Of a stretch of DNA of 64,000 bases, positions 45,970-54,270 are shown one piece after another. The translations under genes and the position numbers were made by a program. The notes beneath the pieces are model-generated. The model searched no databases and was not told the origin of the DNA. It worked only from the letters and a program-made list of their open reading frames with translations. How positions within the stretch are numbered: position 1 is the stretch's first letter; every line of letters starts with the position of its first letter. The stretch spans positions 76,962 to 140,961 of the forward strand of contig CAZJAH010000004.1 of the NCBI GenBank assembly GCA_964544155.1, written 5' to 3'. The DNA comes from CAZJAH01 sp964544155 (GTDB lineage: Bacteria; Bacteroidota; Ignavibacteria; Kapaibacteriales; UBA2268).

Positions 45970-46365
45970 TCAAATACCGGCTTTATCCAGTAATCCTGCA
46001 AGCACTTCAAATTTTTCATCAAGCCTTACGGGGTCATGAATCTCGCAATCCCAAATCCTCAAGACTTTCCATTTTTTACGCTTTAATTCAATATCTGTCT
46101 GCTTATCAGAAAACCTGTTTTTAATGATCTCTTCTTCCCAGAATTCTTCCATTCTTGCCGGACAGCACGAACAGTTATGTCCTCGTGTAATGCAGGAATC
46201 AATAAATAGAACAGTTCTTATCTTTGGAAAGGCAAAATCAGGCCGCCCTGCAATTTTTGTTTTTCTTCGCCAGCCTCTGATACCTTTATTCTTAAAATAG
46301 CTTATAAGGGATTCTTCCCTGAACTCCGGTGATCTTTCAATAATTTTTTCCATGGCATTTATCAA
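45970..46365 (-). CDS. Divergent Vsr-type (very short patch repair) endonuclease
   Basis: This 131-residue protein matches Vsr, which nicks DNA at T:G mismatches made by deamination of 5-methylcytosine. Conserved parts: KIAGRPDFAFPKIRTVLFID (catalytic aspartate 43), EFW at 74-76, KNRFSDKQTD and VLRIWDCEI. Compared with the usual HGCFWHGHxC, this protein has DSCITRGHNC. The zinc ligands (Cys58, His63, Cys65 and Cys107) remain, but the positions of catalytic histidines 64 and 69 and of the mismatch-wedging tryptophan 68 of E. coli Vsr are Asp, Arg and Thr. No cytosine methyltransferase is nearby. It starts four bases after the WG-repeat gene ends, so it is the last gene of ybaK-WG-vsr. It may be inactive or recognise something else. 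Confidence 0.75.
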   Translation of the reverse strand: MINAMEKIIERSPEFREESLISYFKNKGIRGWRRKTKIAGRPDFAFPKIRTVLFIDSCITRGHNCSCCPARMEEFWEEEIIKNRFSDKQTDIELKRKKWKVLRIWDCEIHDPVRLDEKFEVLAGLLDKAGI

Positions 46366-46369
46366 AAAG

Positions 46370-47425
46370 TTAATTAAATACTCTTTTGTTCAGACGCAGA
46401 TCCATATAGGCATCGGCTTCAGGCAATTCAATGATAAACTCTCCTGCCCGGTTGATAAATCCTCGTTTTGGCTCACCGTCCCTTATAGAAGCCCAGGCCA
46501 TCCCGTCAACATAGTTCTCACAGTGAAAGTAGAGCGGCTTGGGGAATTCAAGAATTGTTCGCCCCGCGAAGCCATATTTATCGCCTATCTTAACGGCTGA
46601 ATAACCTTCGCTGTAATTCTGCATCATATCAAACATCAGGGGTAATATGGTTTTGCCTGTTGTATCGATCACACCATATTTGACATTATGGTTATTATCA
46701 AAATTTCCAACAATGGCCAGGCCTTCATAAAATTCCCTGGCGTCGTCGTACAATTCAGGAATGATGTAGGTATTAGTGGTATCAATATATCCGAATTTAG
46801 CTTTTTTAACAACAGGACAAAGCCCGTATTTGAATTGATGTGGCTCTAAATATTGAGGCTTTATTATCATTTCGCCACTGATATTTATAAAACCGACCTC
46901 ATAACTTTCAGTGGATACTGCAGATATCCCTTCAGAAAAATCATAACCAACCAGCTTTTTCAGCTCAAGATACCAATTGCCGTCCTTCATTATATAGCCT
47001 CTCATATCAGGAGCAGTAGCGTAGGCAATCTCCTCCGAGAAATCATTAGAATATGTGAATTTATGTGGAATAACCAGCTTACCGGTAGTATCGATGAATC
47101 CGTACCAGCTTTGCCCGAGTGAATCCTTTTTTATTACACAGGCAAGTCCTGAGTTGAAATCACGTACCAGATCTGCGTCCGGCTCTATAGCGAGATTTCC
47201 GTCATCATCCAGAAATACCCATTTATCTTCTTCAGTTTTTATTCTCAGGAATCCCTCGCTGTATCCGCCGATGCTCTTGATCTTAATCTCTGGCTCGATA
47301 ATTTCGCCATCATAATTTACCACAATCCAGGTGCTGTCCTTAAAGTAAGCGCATAGCAGTTTTGAATGTGCTTCAATTCCGCTTGTAATTAATAATACAA
47401 ATATCAGTAATATTATTTTTTTCAT
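46370..47425 (-). CDS. WG-repeat (KWG) exported protein
   Basis: This 351-residue protein has a signal peptide (IILLIFVLLITSGIEA) followed by six to eight degenerate WG repeats, a beta-rich unit of about 40-50 residues. Repeat phrases are YGFIDTTGKLVIPHKF, VGFINISGEMIIKPQY, FGYIDTTNTYIIPELY, YGVIDTTGKTILPLMF and RGFINRAGEFII. Functions of WG proteins are mostly unknown; they are thought to form repeat-based binding surfaces. It lies between ybaK (eight bases upstream) and the Vsr-like gene (four bases downstream), which implies cotranscription but not a shared role. Confidence 0.85.
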   Translation of the reverse strand: MKKIILLIFVLLITSGIEAHSKLLCAYFKDSTWIVVNYDGEIIEPEIKIKSIGGYSEGFLRIKTEEDKWVFLDDDGNLAIEPDADLVRDFNSGLACVIKKDSLGQSWYGFIDTTGKLVIPHKFTYSNDFSEEIAYATAPDMRGYIMKDGNWYLELKKLVGYDFSEGISAVSTESYEVGFINISGEMIIKPQYLEPHQFKYGLCPVVKKAKFGYIDTTNTYIIPELYDDAREFYEGLAIVGNFDNNHNVKYGVIDTTGKTILPLMFDMMQNYSEGYSAVKIGDKYGFAGRTILEFPKPLYFHCENYVDGMAWASIRDGEPKRGFINRAGEFIIELPEADAYMDLRLNKRVFN

Positions 47426-47433
47426 TTGACTTC

Positions 47434-47910
47434 CTATAGTGCCGCATCAATTTTTAAAAAATTTAAAACATTAAGTGCTTCCGGCTTAATTTCAATTATA
47501 TAACCCTGTTTGCCTCCATTAATAAAAATACGCTCCAGGCCGAATATTGTTACCTGTACGTAAACCGGCAGATTCTGCTTTATGCCGAAAGGGCTTGTAC
47601 CGCCGAATTTATAACCTGTAGCGTTCATAGCCTGCCTTGCATCCGCCGGAGTTACCTTTTTAGTGCCAATCTGCCTCGCAAGCTCTTTTAGGGATACTTC
47701 TTTATCGCCATGCATCAGAACAAGGAAAAGATTCTTTTCATCATCGGCGAAGACAAGAGTTTTGACTACACAATGTTCATCTACGCCGAGTTCATCGGCG
47801 GTCTGCTTTGTTCCGCCTTTTTCTTTGTAATCATAGATATGCAGCTTATAATCAATATCCTTTTCTCTAATTTGTCTGATGGCAGATGTCACGGATTCTT
47901 TCTTTGCCAT
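47434..47910 (-). CDS. ybaK: Cys-tRNA(Pro)/Cys-tRNA(Cys) deacylase YbaK/EbsC
   Basis: YbaK hydrolyses cysteine wrongly attached to tRNA(Pro), a translation quality-control step. The 158-residue sequence has the family pattern EHCVVKTLVFADDE with the key lysine, LVLMHGDKEVSLKELARQIG, and GTSPFGIKQNLPVYV near the C-terminus. It heads the minus-strand unit ybaK-WG-vsr. Confidence 0.93.
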   Translation of the reverse strand: MAKKESVTSAIRQIREKDIDYKLHIYDYKEKGGTKQTADELGVDEHCVVKTLVFADDEKNLFLVLMHGDKEVSLKELARQIGTKKVTPADARQAMNATGYKFGGTSPFGIKQNLPVYVQVTIFGLERIFINGGKQGYIIEIKPEALNVLNFLKIDAAL

Positions 47911-48047
47911 TATTCTAACTTAATGCTTAATTCTTAATTATTTTTTATATTTTTATAATTTTAATTAAAATATAACTAAATTTATCAGAAATAAATCGTC
48001 TCAATTTGCAATTTTAAAAAATATAATTTAACAAACCGGGAGGCTTT

Positions 48048-48887
48048 ATGGAAATTGTTATTGTTTTAGTTGTTTTCGGAATCATGCTTATCACTTCGGC
48101 GTTAAAAATAACGAGAGAATACGAAAGAGCGGTCATATTCAGGCTTGGCAGGTTTGTGGGATCAAAAGGCCCGGGGCTTATCATTTTGGTGCCTTTTATC
48201 GATAAAATGGTCAAGGTCAGCCTCCGGACGATCGCGATGGATATCGACCCGCAGGATATAATCACAAAAGACAACGTATCGATCAAAGTGAACGCCGTGC
48301 TTTATTTCAGAGTGACAGACCCTGCGAAATCCGTTATAGATGTTGAAAATTACCTTTTCGCGACAAACCAGATATCGCAGACCACACTAAGATCTATACT
48401 CGGGCAGTCCGACCTCGATGAACTACTTGCCGAAAGAGATAAGATTAACCAGAAGCTTCAAGAGATCATAGATGAACATACGGAACCATGGGGTGTTAAG
48501 GTATCGAGTGTGGAAGTAAAGCAGGTTGACCTGCCTTTAGAAATGCAGAGGGCAATGGCCCGCCAGGCCGAGGCCGAAAGAGACAGGCGAGCTAAAGTCA
48601 TCAATGCCGAAGGTGAATACCAGGCAGCCAAGAGGCTTTCTGATGCCGCCAAGCAGATACAGGTGTATCCTGTGGCACTGCAGCTGCGCTTTCTGCAGAC
48701 TCTCGCGGATATTGCCGGTGAAAATAACTCTACTACTATCTTCCCGGTGCCTATAGACTTATTCACGCCATTCATCAAAAACGTGGCAAATATTTCGCAG
48801 CAGAAGCTTGATGAGCTTAAAGATCAGTTAAAAGCCGAAGAAGATGAAAAGCAGGGAGGCAAAGAAGCTGGGCCAGCTGAAGAATAA
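48048..48887 (+). CDS. Slipin (stomatin/SPFH-family) membrane protein
   Basis: This 279-residue protein belongs to the SPFH family, which forms ring-like oligomers in membranes and organises lipid domains or proteases. An N-terminal hydrophobic segment (EIVIVLVVFGIMLITSAL) is followed by the SPFH domain (EYERAVIFRLGRFVGSKGPG, ISQTTLRSILGQSDLDELLAERD). A long alanine/glutamate/arginine-rich coiled coil follows (QRAMARQAEAERDRRAKVI), then a hydrophobic end. Slipins are often paired with an NfeD-type protease gene; none is present here. GGGAGG precedes the ATG. It is a single-gene unit with its own terminator. Confidence 0.92.
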   Translation: MEIVIVLVVFGIMLITSALKITREYERAVIFRLGRFVGSKGPGLIILVPFIDKMVKVSLRTIAMDIDPQDIITKDNVSIKVNAVLYFRVTDPAKSVIDVENYLFATNQISQTTLRSILGQSDLDELLAERDKINQKLQEIIDEHTEPWGVKVSSVEVKQVDLPLEMQRAMARQAEAERDRRAKVINAEGEYQAAKRLSDAAKQIQVYPVALQLRFLQTLADIAGENNSTTIFPVPIDLFTPFIKNVANISQQKLDELKDQLKAEEDEKQGGKEAGPAEE

Positions 48888-48922
48888 TTCTGATCATACA
48901 AGTAATTTCAGCTCACGGTAAA

Positions 48923-48954
48923 TAATCCGCGGACAAACTCCGCGGATTTTTTTT
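48923..48954 (+). terminator. Terminator of the slipin gene
   Basis: AATCCGCGG and CCGCGGATT form a perfect nine-pair stem around ACAAACT, followed by a run of T on the plus strand. Confidence 0.9.
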
Positions 48955-48973
48955 AACTATATTAAAATGAAGC

Positions 48974-49489
48974 TTATTTGCTGTCTTTTCCGCCGGTTTT
49001 GGCAGTATCTTTTTTGAAATCCAGCGATGCTGAATTAACGCAATAGCGCAGGCCGGTCGGCTGCGGCCCGTCGTTGAAAACATGCCCGAGATGGCTGCCG
49101 CAGTTAGGGCACAGTATTTCCGTACGTATCATGCCATGGCTGGTATCCTCTTTTTTCTCGATTTCAACCCCCTCAGGCTCATCATAAAAGCTGGGCCAGC
49201 CGCAATGGGAATCATACTTCAAATCGGAGGTAAAAAGCTCGTATCCGCAGGCAGCACAAGTATAAACGCCATCTTCATCATGTTTGAGGTATTCGCCCGT
49301 GAAAGGCCTTTCCGTGCCTTTCCGGCGGAGTACACGGTACTGCTCATCGCTAAGCTCTTTTTTCCATTCTTCTTCGGATTTTTGTACTTTGTATTGCATG
49401 TTCTCTCCTTTATTTTCAGTTTGATCATCATCTGATCTCGCGGTACATGACAGCAGCATAACTGCCATCATTATTACAATATATCTCAT
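48974..49489 (-). CDS. msrB: Peptide-methionine (R)-S-oxide reductase, lipoprotein form
   Basis: MsrB repairs oxidised methionine (R-sulfoxide). Two zinc-binding CxxC pairs (YTCAACGYEL and ILCPNCGSH), the substrate region HCGWPSF and the catalytic cysteine in RYCVNSASL are all present. The N-terminus is a lipoprotein signal (YIVIMMAVMLLSC), so this copy works in the envelope on exported proteins rather than in the cytosol. Length is 171 residues, slightly more than the family because of the signal and a charged C-terminal tail. It is convergent with the slipin gene and has no partner gene such as msrA nearby. Confidence 0.95.
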   Translation of the reverse strand: MRYIVIMMAVMLLSCTARSDDDQTENKGENMQYKVQKSEEEWKKELSDEQYRVLRRKGTERPFTGEYLKHDEDGVYTCAACGYELFTSDLKYDSHCGWPSFYDEPEGVEIEKKEDTSHGMIRTEILCPNCGSHLGHVFNDGPQPTGLRYCVNSASLDFKKDTAKTGGKDSK

Positions 49490-49576
49490 TTTCTATTCTT
49501 AATTATCAAAATGTTCATTTATTCTTATGACTAATATTATAATCGATTATTACAGAAATTTTTTCTGGCGGAATAC

Positions 49577-49602
49577 AAAAAGGCGGCCCGAACCGGGCCG
49601 CC
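49577..49602 (-). terminator. Terminator of the DUF11 cargo gene
   Basis: On the minus strand GGCGGCCCG and CGGGCCGCC form a perfect nine-pair stem with a three-base loop, followed by TTTTTG. Nearly the same 18 bases recur in the terminator at 56422. Confidence 0.9.
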
Positions 49603-49628
49603 TTATTAATCGCCTCATTTAATAATGA

Positions 49629-52600
49629 TCACCTCACGATGGTGAGCTGCTTAGTCACAGCGCCTTCGGGTGTATTAAGCACTACTGCGTACATTCCTGC
49701 CGGCAGCTTGCTTATATCCACAACTCTTATGTGTGAACCGAAGCTTAAATTATCGCCGTCAAGTATTTTGACTATCTCTCTGCCCTGCATATCGACAATG
49801 CTCATTTTGGCATTTTCGATGTTCAGATCAACCGAGAATGATACAGTCACCGAGCTGTTTGCCGGGTTAGGAGCCACCGACTGAATAAGGGCGCTCCCTT
49901 TTTGGCTGTTTCCGAGTTTATTTATCACGGATAGCGGGTTTGAAAGCATCACTTCGCCTTCAGATACTTTTCGGTCATTATCATCATAAGTAGTGAATTC
50001 CAGCATTGCATTATCATCTACCGCGCCGGCAATGGTAATATATATAGGCGCCATAGCCGTGCCGGGTTCTACTCCGCCGGAATTGGCATGCGGTACAGCT
50101 ATGATATATGAATTCTCATCAACCTTACGCGGCTCAATGTATGTTTTATCACCTTCAGCGCTTGGCGGGCCTACCGCAAGTATTCTGGCGCCATCAGCAG
50201 GCTTCAGGCCGATTGCGGCAATGCTTTCCTCATAGCCGTTACTGTTGCTAAAGTGTAGAGCGTAAGTCTGTACATGCTCTTCTTTCGCGTAATCGTCAAT
50301 TGTAAGCCTGTCATCAATAGCGCCCGGTACTCTCGCCATATACTCGATAGGCTGCGTGAAGAACTTGCCTTCGAATCCTGTTTCAGTATATTCAAAGCGT
50401 ACTTCAACCTTGAACTGCTTAAGAGCGGAGTTATCGAATTTCAGGCTTATATCGCTCATATCTCCCGGCATTATATCGGTCTGTATGTAGGCCATATCAT
50501 CCTGTACAAGCCCCTGTTCGCCCAGATAACTGACTTCGGTAAATGCCGCGTCAGCAGAACGCAGTTCAATTCCTGTTACGGTAATATTATTATCTTCCTC
50601 ATCCGGACTGATAACATAAAGGCTGCCATTTGCCATATCATCCATCTTCAGGCTGGTATGCGCGGGATATTCCCCATGTGCCTGGCTGCCTTTAGTTCCT
50701 TTGTCCTTACCGGCAATATTGCCTCTGACAGGGCTGAGATTACCCCAGGGGGTCCATCTCCACCTTCTTGCTACATTATAAGTCATTACGGTATCGCATG
50801 TAGTACATTCACAATCCGTGAAACTATAGCGTATCTTGAACTTCAGTGAATCACTGCAGAGGAAATTACCCGAGAATGCCGGGAATACCATATCCAAATC
50901 GAGCGATGCGCCTTTATTCCAGTCTATACATTCGCCCGGGCCCCAGGTAGCCTCGCGGCTGAAAATCGTCAGCAGCTGCGGCCCCGGAGCGGGAGCAACG
51001 GTAAGGTTGCCTGCTACTATATCTCCGAATATGCGTTCCCAAGATCCGCCCCACCACAAGCACTGCGACTTGCGTTGAGCGCTGACTATAGTAGCCCTGA
51101 ACTTCTTAATAGGTGCAGGGCCTGCAGCCATAGGCACGCTAAGTGATACATTGCCCGAATTGCTTGCGTTTATCTGAGCACGCCCGATTTCCTGCATGAA
51201 TTTCGCGCAGCAATCATTCGGCTCCTGGCCATCGCATGGCGGCAGATCAACAACGATGCTGTCTCGGCAAACTTCATTCTCACAAATTACAGCGTAATTA
51301 ATCGTGATAGGATTATTTCCGCTTACGTTCGTAAAGGTGGTATTAAAGCTCCACGCCGATGAAGTCTGATTATATGTTGAAGGGCTGAAGCTGCCGTCCG
51401 GCGAACTGGCCATAAAGGTACCCGGCGCGCAGCTGACAGCGTTCAGATTTATAAGGTATTGCTGTAATCCGTTCGGGCCGATTTCTCCGCATTTGACATC
51501 TATTCTAATCTCTTCAAGGCATGGCCTCGGTTCTTTGAGAGAATCGATTTTCACGCAGACCTTTGGTGATTCAAGCTCGCCGGCCAGCTGATAGTCTGGC
51601 AGGCTGCTCTGAATTAGGTGCTTAGTCCATCCGCTTGCAGCGAATGTATTACATGAGAGTGAATCAGGATCAGCCGAAGCATCTACAGTAGCAGCGAACT
51701 CCAGTGAAGCTCCCGTTCCAATAGCCGCTGAACCGAAGTAAGCGGCTAAGTTCTGCTGTCCGGCCGACCATGAAGAGGACCAGCTGCCGGCAGTTCCGCA
51801 TCCTAAAGTAAATGCCGCACCGGGTGCTCCCGCCGGGGTCAGGTTATTCACATCAGCAAGTGATGTTGCCGAATTATTCCATGTTGAAGAAATAGCTGGC
51901 GAGGAAGTCAGAGTACTGCTGTATGATATGTCATAGCGGCTTCCGCGTGAAGCGCAGCCTTGCAGTATCTGCGAATCGTTCGAGCCGTCATTCATCGGAA
52001 GCAGGTCGGCAAATGTCACATGCCTTAGGGCCGCGGTTCCGGACGAATTCAAATCAAGTTTGTAATTAATGGTTGAACCGGCCGCCACGGTTGCCGTACT
52101 ATCGTAACCGGAGGCGTTTTCGGGTTTAACGCTCTTTTCGAGATTGTAACCTACTACTCCGGTAACAAGCACATTAACTGTGTTGGAATTATGGGTGCTT
52201 GTCAGCGAACCGCCGCTCATGCTAAATTCATTAGGAATATTTCCAAGAGCCGAGGTATCGCGCACTGTAACGTCAAATTCTATATAATAATATGGAACTC
52301 CCGAAGAACCGTACATGCCGCAATTTGTATAGAAAAGGTTCTGGCATGAAGCAGGTATGCTGTCAATTGATGCCGTAACTTCATTTGAAGAAGAATTATA
52401 GTTCAGGCTCACACCGCTCCATGGATTCGCGGGAGTTGTCGTACAGGGGATATTCCAGCTGTTAGCCGTATAATATGACGGGTTGCCAGAGTATTCAAGG
52501 TTCGGATCCAGAGCGTCAGTTAATGTAGCGCCTGTAATCGGCAGTCCGCCAATATTTTGTATCCTCAGCCTGTAGCGGAATGTGTCGCCCGGTTCGTAAT

Positions 52601-53954
52601 CGCTTTGCTGATCGCAAATCTCTTTCCAGAGGCATGGCTTGGGAGCAGGTGCAGCTACAGTAAAGCTTCTGCATGATTCCTGCACCGGCTGGCCGGGAAT
52701 ATCTATATAAACACAATTCTCTATAACAGAACCTACTGCAGCAGTTGCGGGTATAGTGAATTCCACGTATACATATCCGCACTGCCCGGGAGCCAGTGTT
52801 TCATTTACAGTAAGAATATTTCCGGATAATGTCGGCGACATATTCGTTGAACCCAGGCTGTAGCCTGTCAACTGTGAAGGTAATGTATCATTTGCGGTAA
52901 CGGTCAGCGTTGTTGTACCAGTATTGCAAATGTATATAAGGTATCTTCCGTCGCAGCCGGGCTGCCTGTTTGTATATACCCATTTGTTCAATGACGTGCC
53001 GGTAAGGTCAACCAGTTCCACGCATATCTCCGAGCTGTGTGTGGTGAAATTACCGCAGGAATTATTCGGGCTGCCCAGGCTGCCGCTGAGTGTTGCGCTA
53101 TTAGTTATCTGGCTGCCGCTCGGGAAAGTTCCTGATGGATAATACACATCCAATGTGCAGCACTGCATATTGTACGAGCTAGTAGCGCTCATACTGCCGA
53201 CATTCCATGTAACGACATTTCCGGACTGCGTTGCACCGCAGTCTGAATTAACAAGGACTGCACCGGCGGGCAGAGTATCTGTTACCACACCGCTGAACAT
53301 ATTCATCTGGCCTGTTGTTCCCACATCTTTATAAACGCAAATTTTGTAAGTAAGTGTATCGCTGCCTGAAGCCCATGAGCAGCTTCCGCCCTGCCATGCG
53401 GCATCAAGCGGGTATTTGTTCACATTCCATGGATTATCTGCCAGTGCAGCAGTTGTTACGTAAGGTGTACAAAACTCGGCAAATCCACCGGGGATTTCGC
53501 CCGACATACAGACGTTATTCCTGGCTGATGTACCGGGACAGGTTACCCCGTTCGGAAATTTAACCGTAATAGTAAATGAGCCCGTACATCCGCCCGCAAC
53601 GCTTGACCAGTCAAGTGAGAACAACCCCCCCATCGATCCTGCGGCGGGAGCGCTCACTGTTGGCGTACCGCACGCGCTTGTTACCGAATGCCCGATGTAT
53701 TCCACGGATCCGGGTAGATTATCCGATATGTTAACGCTGTTTGCACCTGCCGGAATTGTGAAATATACCGTGTAGCTGAAAGTTTGCCCCGTCGCGACCG
53801 CAGTGTCGCTGACGACTTTCTTGAGTTTAAATCCTGATTGCTGCGCTTCGGCAACCCAGGATTGCGATTTTGTTTCACTGGCGAATGCCATAATCCCCAG
53901 TATCACTATAAAAAGCGACAGGCATCCGCGGCTAAATGAGTATACTTTTTTCAT
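49629..53954 (-). CDS. DUF11-repeat surface protein with T9SS sorting domain
   Basis: This 1441-residue exported protein has a signal peptide (GCLSLFIVILGIMAFASETK). From about residue 35 to 850 it carries several DUF11-type modules, each opening with phrases such as LKKVVSDTAVATGQTFSYTV or GYNLEKSVKPENASG, with NSATLSG- and DTLPA-like turns. These Ig-like units are common in bacterial surface fibres. Beta-rich modules with paired cysteines follow, and the last 90 residues form a type A sorting domain (SVAPNPANSSVTVSF, IVDMQGREIVKIL, LPAGMYAVVLN). AAGGAGG precedes the ATG. It is a single-gene unit ending in a strong terminator. A structural or adhesive role is inferred; no enzymatic motif is seen. 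Confidence 0.83.
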   Translation of the reverse strand: MKKVYSFSRGCLSLFIVILGIMAFASETKSQSWVAEAQQSGFKLKKVVSDTAVATGQTFSYTVYFTIPAGANSVNISDNLPGSVEYIGHSVTSACGTPTVSAPAAGSMGGLFSLDWSSVAGGCTGSFTITVKFPNGVTCPGTSARNNVCMSGEIPGGFAEFCTPYVTTAALADNPWNVNKYPLDAAWQGGSCSWASGSDTLTYKICVYKDVGTTGQMNMFSGVVTDTLPAGAVLVNSDCGATQSGNVVTWNVGSMSATSSYNMQCCTLDVYYPSGTFPSGSQITNSATLSGSLGSPNNSCGNFTTHSSEICVELVDLTGTSLNKWVYTNRQPGCDGRYLIYICNTGTTTLTVTANDTLPSQLTGYSLGSTNMSPTLSGNILTVNETLAPGQCGYVYVEFTIPATAAVGSVIENCVYIDIPGQPVQESCRSFTVAAPAPKPCLWKEICDQQSDYEPGDTFRYRLRIQNIGGLPITGATLTDALDPNLEYSGNPSYYTANSWNIPCTTTPANPWSGVSLNYNSSSNEVTASIDSIPASCQNLFYTNCGMYGSSGVPYYYIEFDVTVRDTSALGNIPNEFSMSGGSLTSTHNSNTVNVLVTGVVGYNLEKSVKPENASGYDSTATVAAGSTINYKLDLNSSGTAALRHVTFADLLPMNDGSNDSQILQGCASRGSRYDISYSSTLTSSPAISSTWNNSATSLADVNNLTPAGAPGAAFTLGCGTAGSWSSSWSAGQQNLAAYFGSAAIGTGASLEFAATVDASADPDSLSCNTFAASGWTKHLIQSSLPDYQLAGELESPKVCVKIDSLKEPRPCLEEIRIDVKCGEIGPNGLQQYLINLNAVSCAPGTFMASSPDGSFSPSTYNQTSSAWSFNTTFTNVSGNNPITINYAVICENEVCRDSIVVDLPPCDGQEPNDCCAKFMQEIGRAQINASNSGNVSLSVPMAAGPAPIKKFRATIVSAQRKSQCLWWGGSWERIFGDIVAGNLTVAPAPGPQLLTIFSREATWGPGECIDWNKGASLDLDMVFPAFSGNFLCSDSLKFKIRYSFTDCECTTCDTVMTYNVARRWRWTPWGNLSPVRGNIAGKDKGTKGSQAHGEYPAHTSLKMDDMANGSLYVISPDEEDNNITVTGIELRSADAAFTEVSYLGEQGLVQDDMAYIQTDIMPGDMSDISLKFDNSALKQFKVEVRFEYTETGFEGKFFTQPIEYMARVPGAIDDRLTIDDYAKEEHVQTYALHFSNSNGYEESIAAIGLKPADGARILAVGPPSAEGDKTYIEPRKVDENSYIIAVPHANSGGVEPGTAMAPIYITIAGAVDDNAMLEFTTYDDNDRKVSEGEVMLSNPLSVINKLGNSQKGSALIQSVAPNPANSSVTVSFSVDLNIENAKMSIVDMQGREIVKILDGDNLSFGSHIRVVDISKLPAGMYAVVLNTPEGAVTKQLTIVR

Positions 53955-54034
53955 TAAGCCTCCTTGTATTAAGTAAAAAAATATATGGTTCTTAACAGAA
54001 CTTAATTAATTTTTGTTTATGATCAAAATTAATT

Positions 54035-54048
54035 TTAGGCATGCCTAA
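54035..54048. promoter_or_regulatory. 14-base perfect palindrome, possible operator
   Basis: TTAGGCATGCCTAA is a perfect palindrome about 85 bases upstream of the DUF11 cargo gene start. Its half-sites TTAGG/CCTAA resemble those bound by DtxR/MntR-type metalloregulators, though the four-base spacing differs from the classical DtxR site. The regulator is unknown. Confidence 0.3.
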
Positions 54049-54237
54049 CATATTTAAACTCAATATTATCACCAGTTTAGAAAATCTCTTGATGGTTAGC
54101 GGGATAGCAAGGATTATCAATGTTTAAAAAATAATGTAAATACGGTATATTGCAATACATTATTTTGGTTCAAAAATTTCTCTTCAATGCCAAATCAGCT
54201 TAGGTCTTTTTGTATAGAAAGAATTGGTGTATCATTT

Positions 54238-54270
54238 TCCGGAACTTTATATTTATGCTTCAGTTCCGGA
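54238..54270. repeat. Inverted repeat spanning the stop codon of the nitronate-monooxygenase-like gene
   Basis: TCCGGAACT and AGTTCCGGA are perfect complements separated by 15 bases that include the stop codon. There is no T tract after the stem on the minus strand, so it is not a standard terminator; it could protect the mRNA 3' end. Confidence 0.4.

Noticed and set aside
50274..50849. Plus-strand frame of 191 codons antisense to the DUF11 cargo gene
   Set aside because: A shadow of the real gene; no signal, motif or ribosome site.
54024..54031. TAATTTTG on the minus strand (TAnnTTTG-like) before the DUF11 cargo gene
   Set aside because: No TTG at a plausible spacing; the region is AT-rich and chance matches are common.
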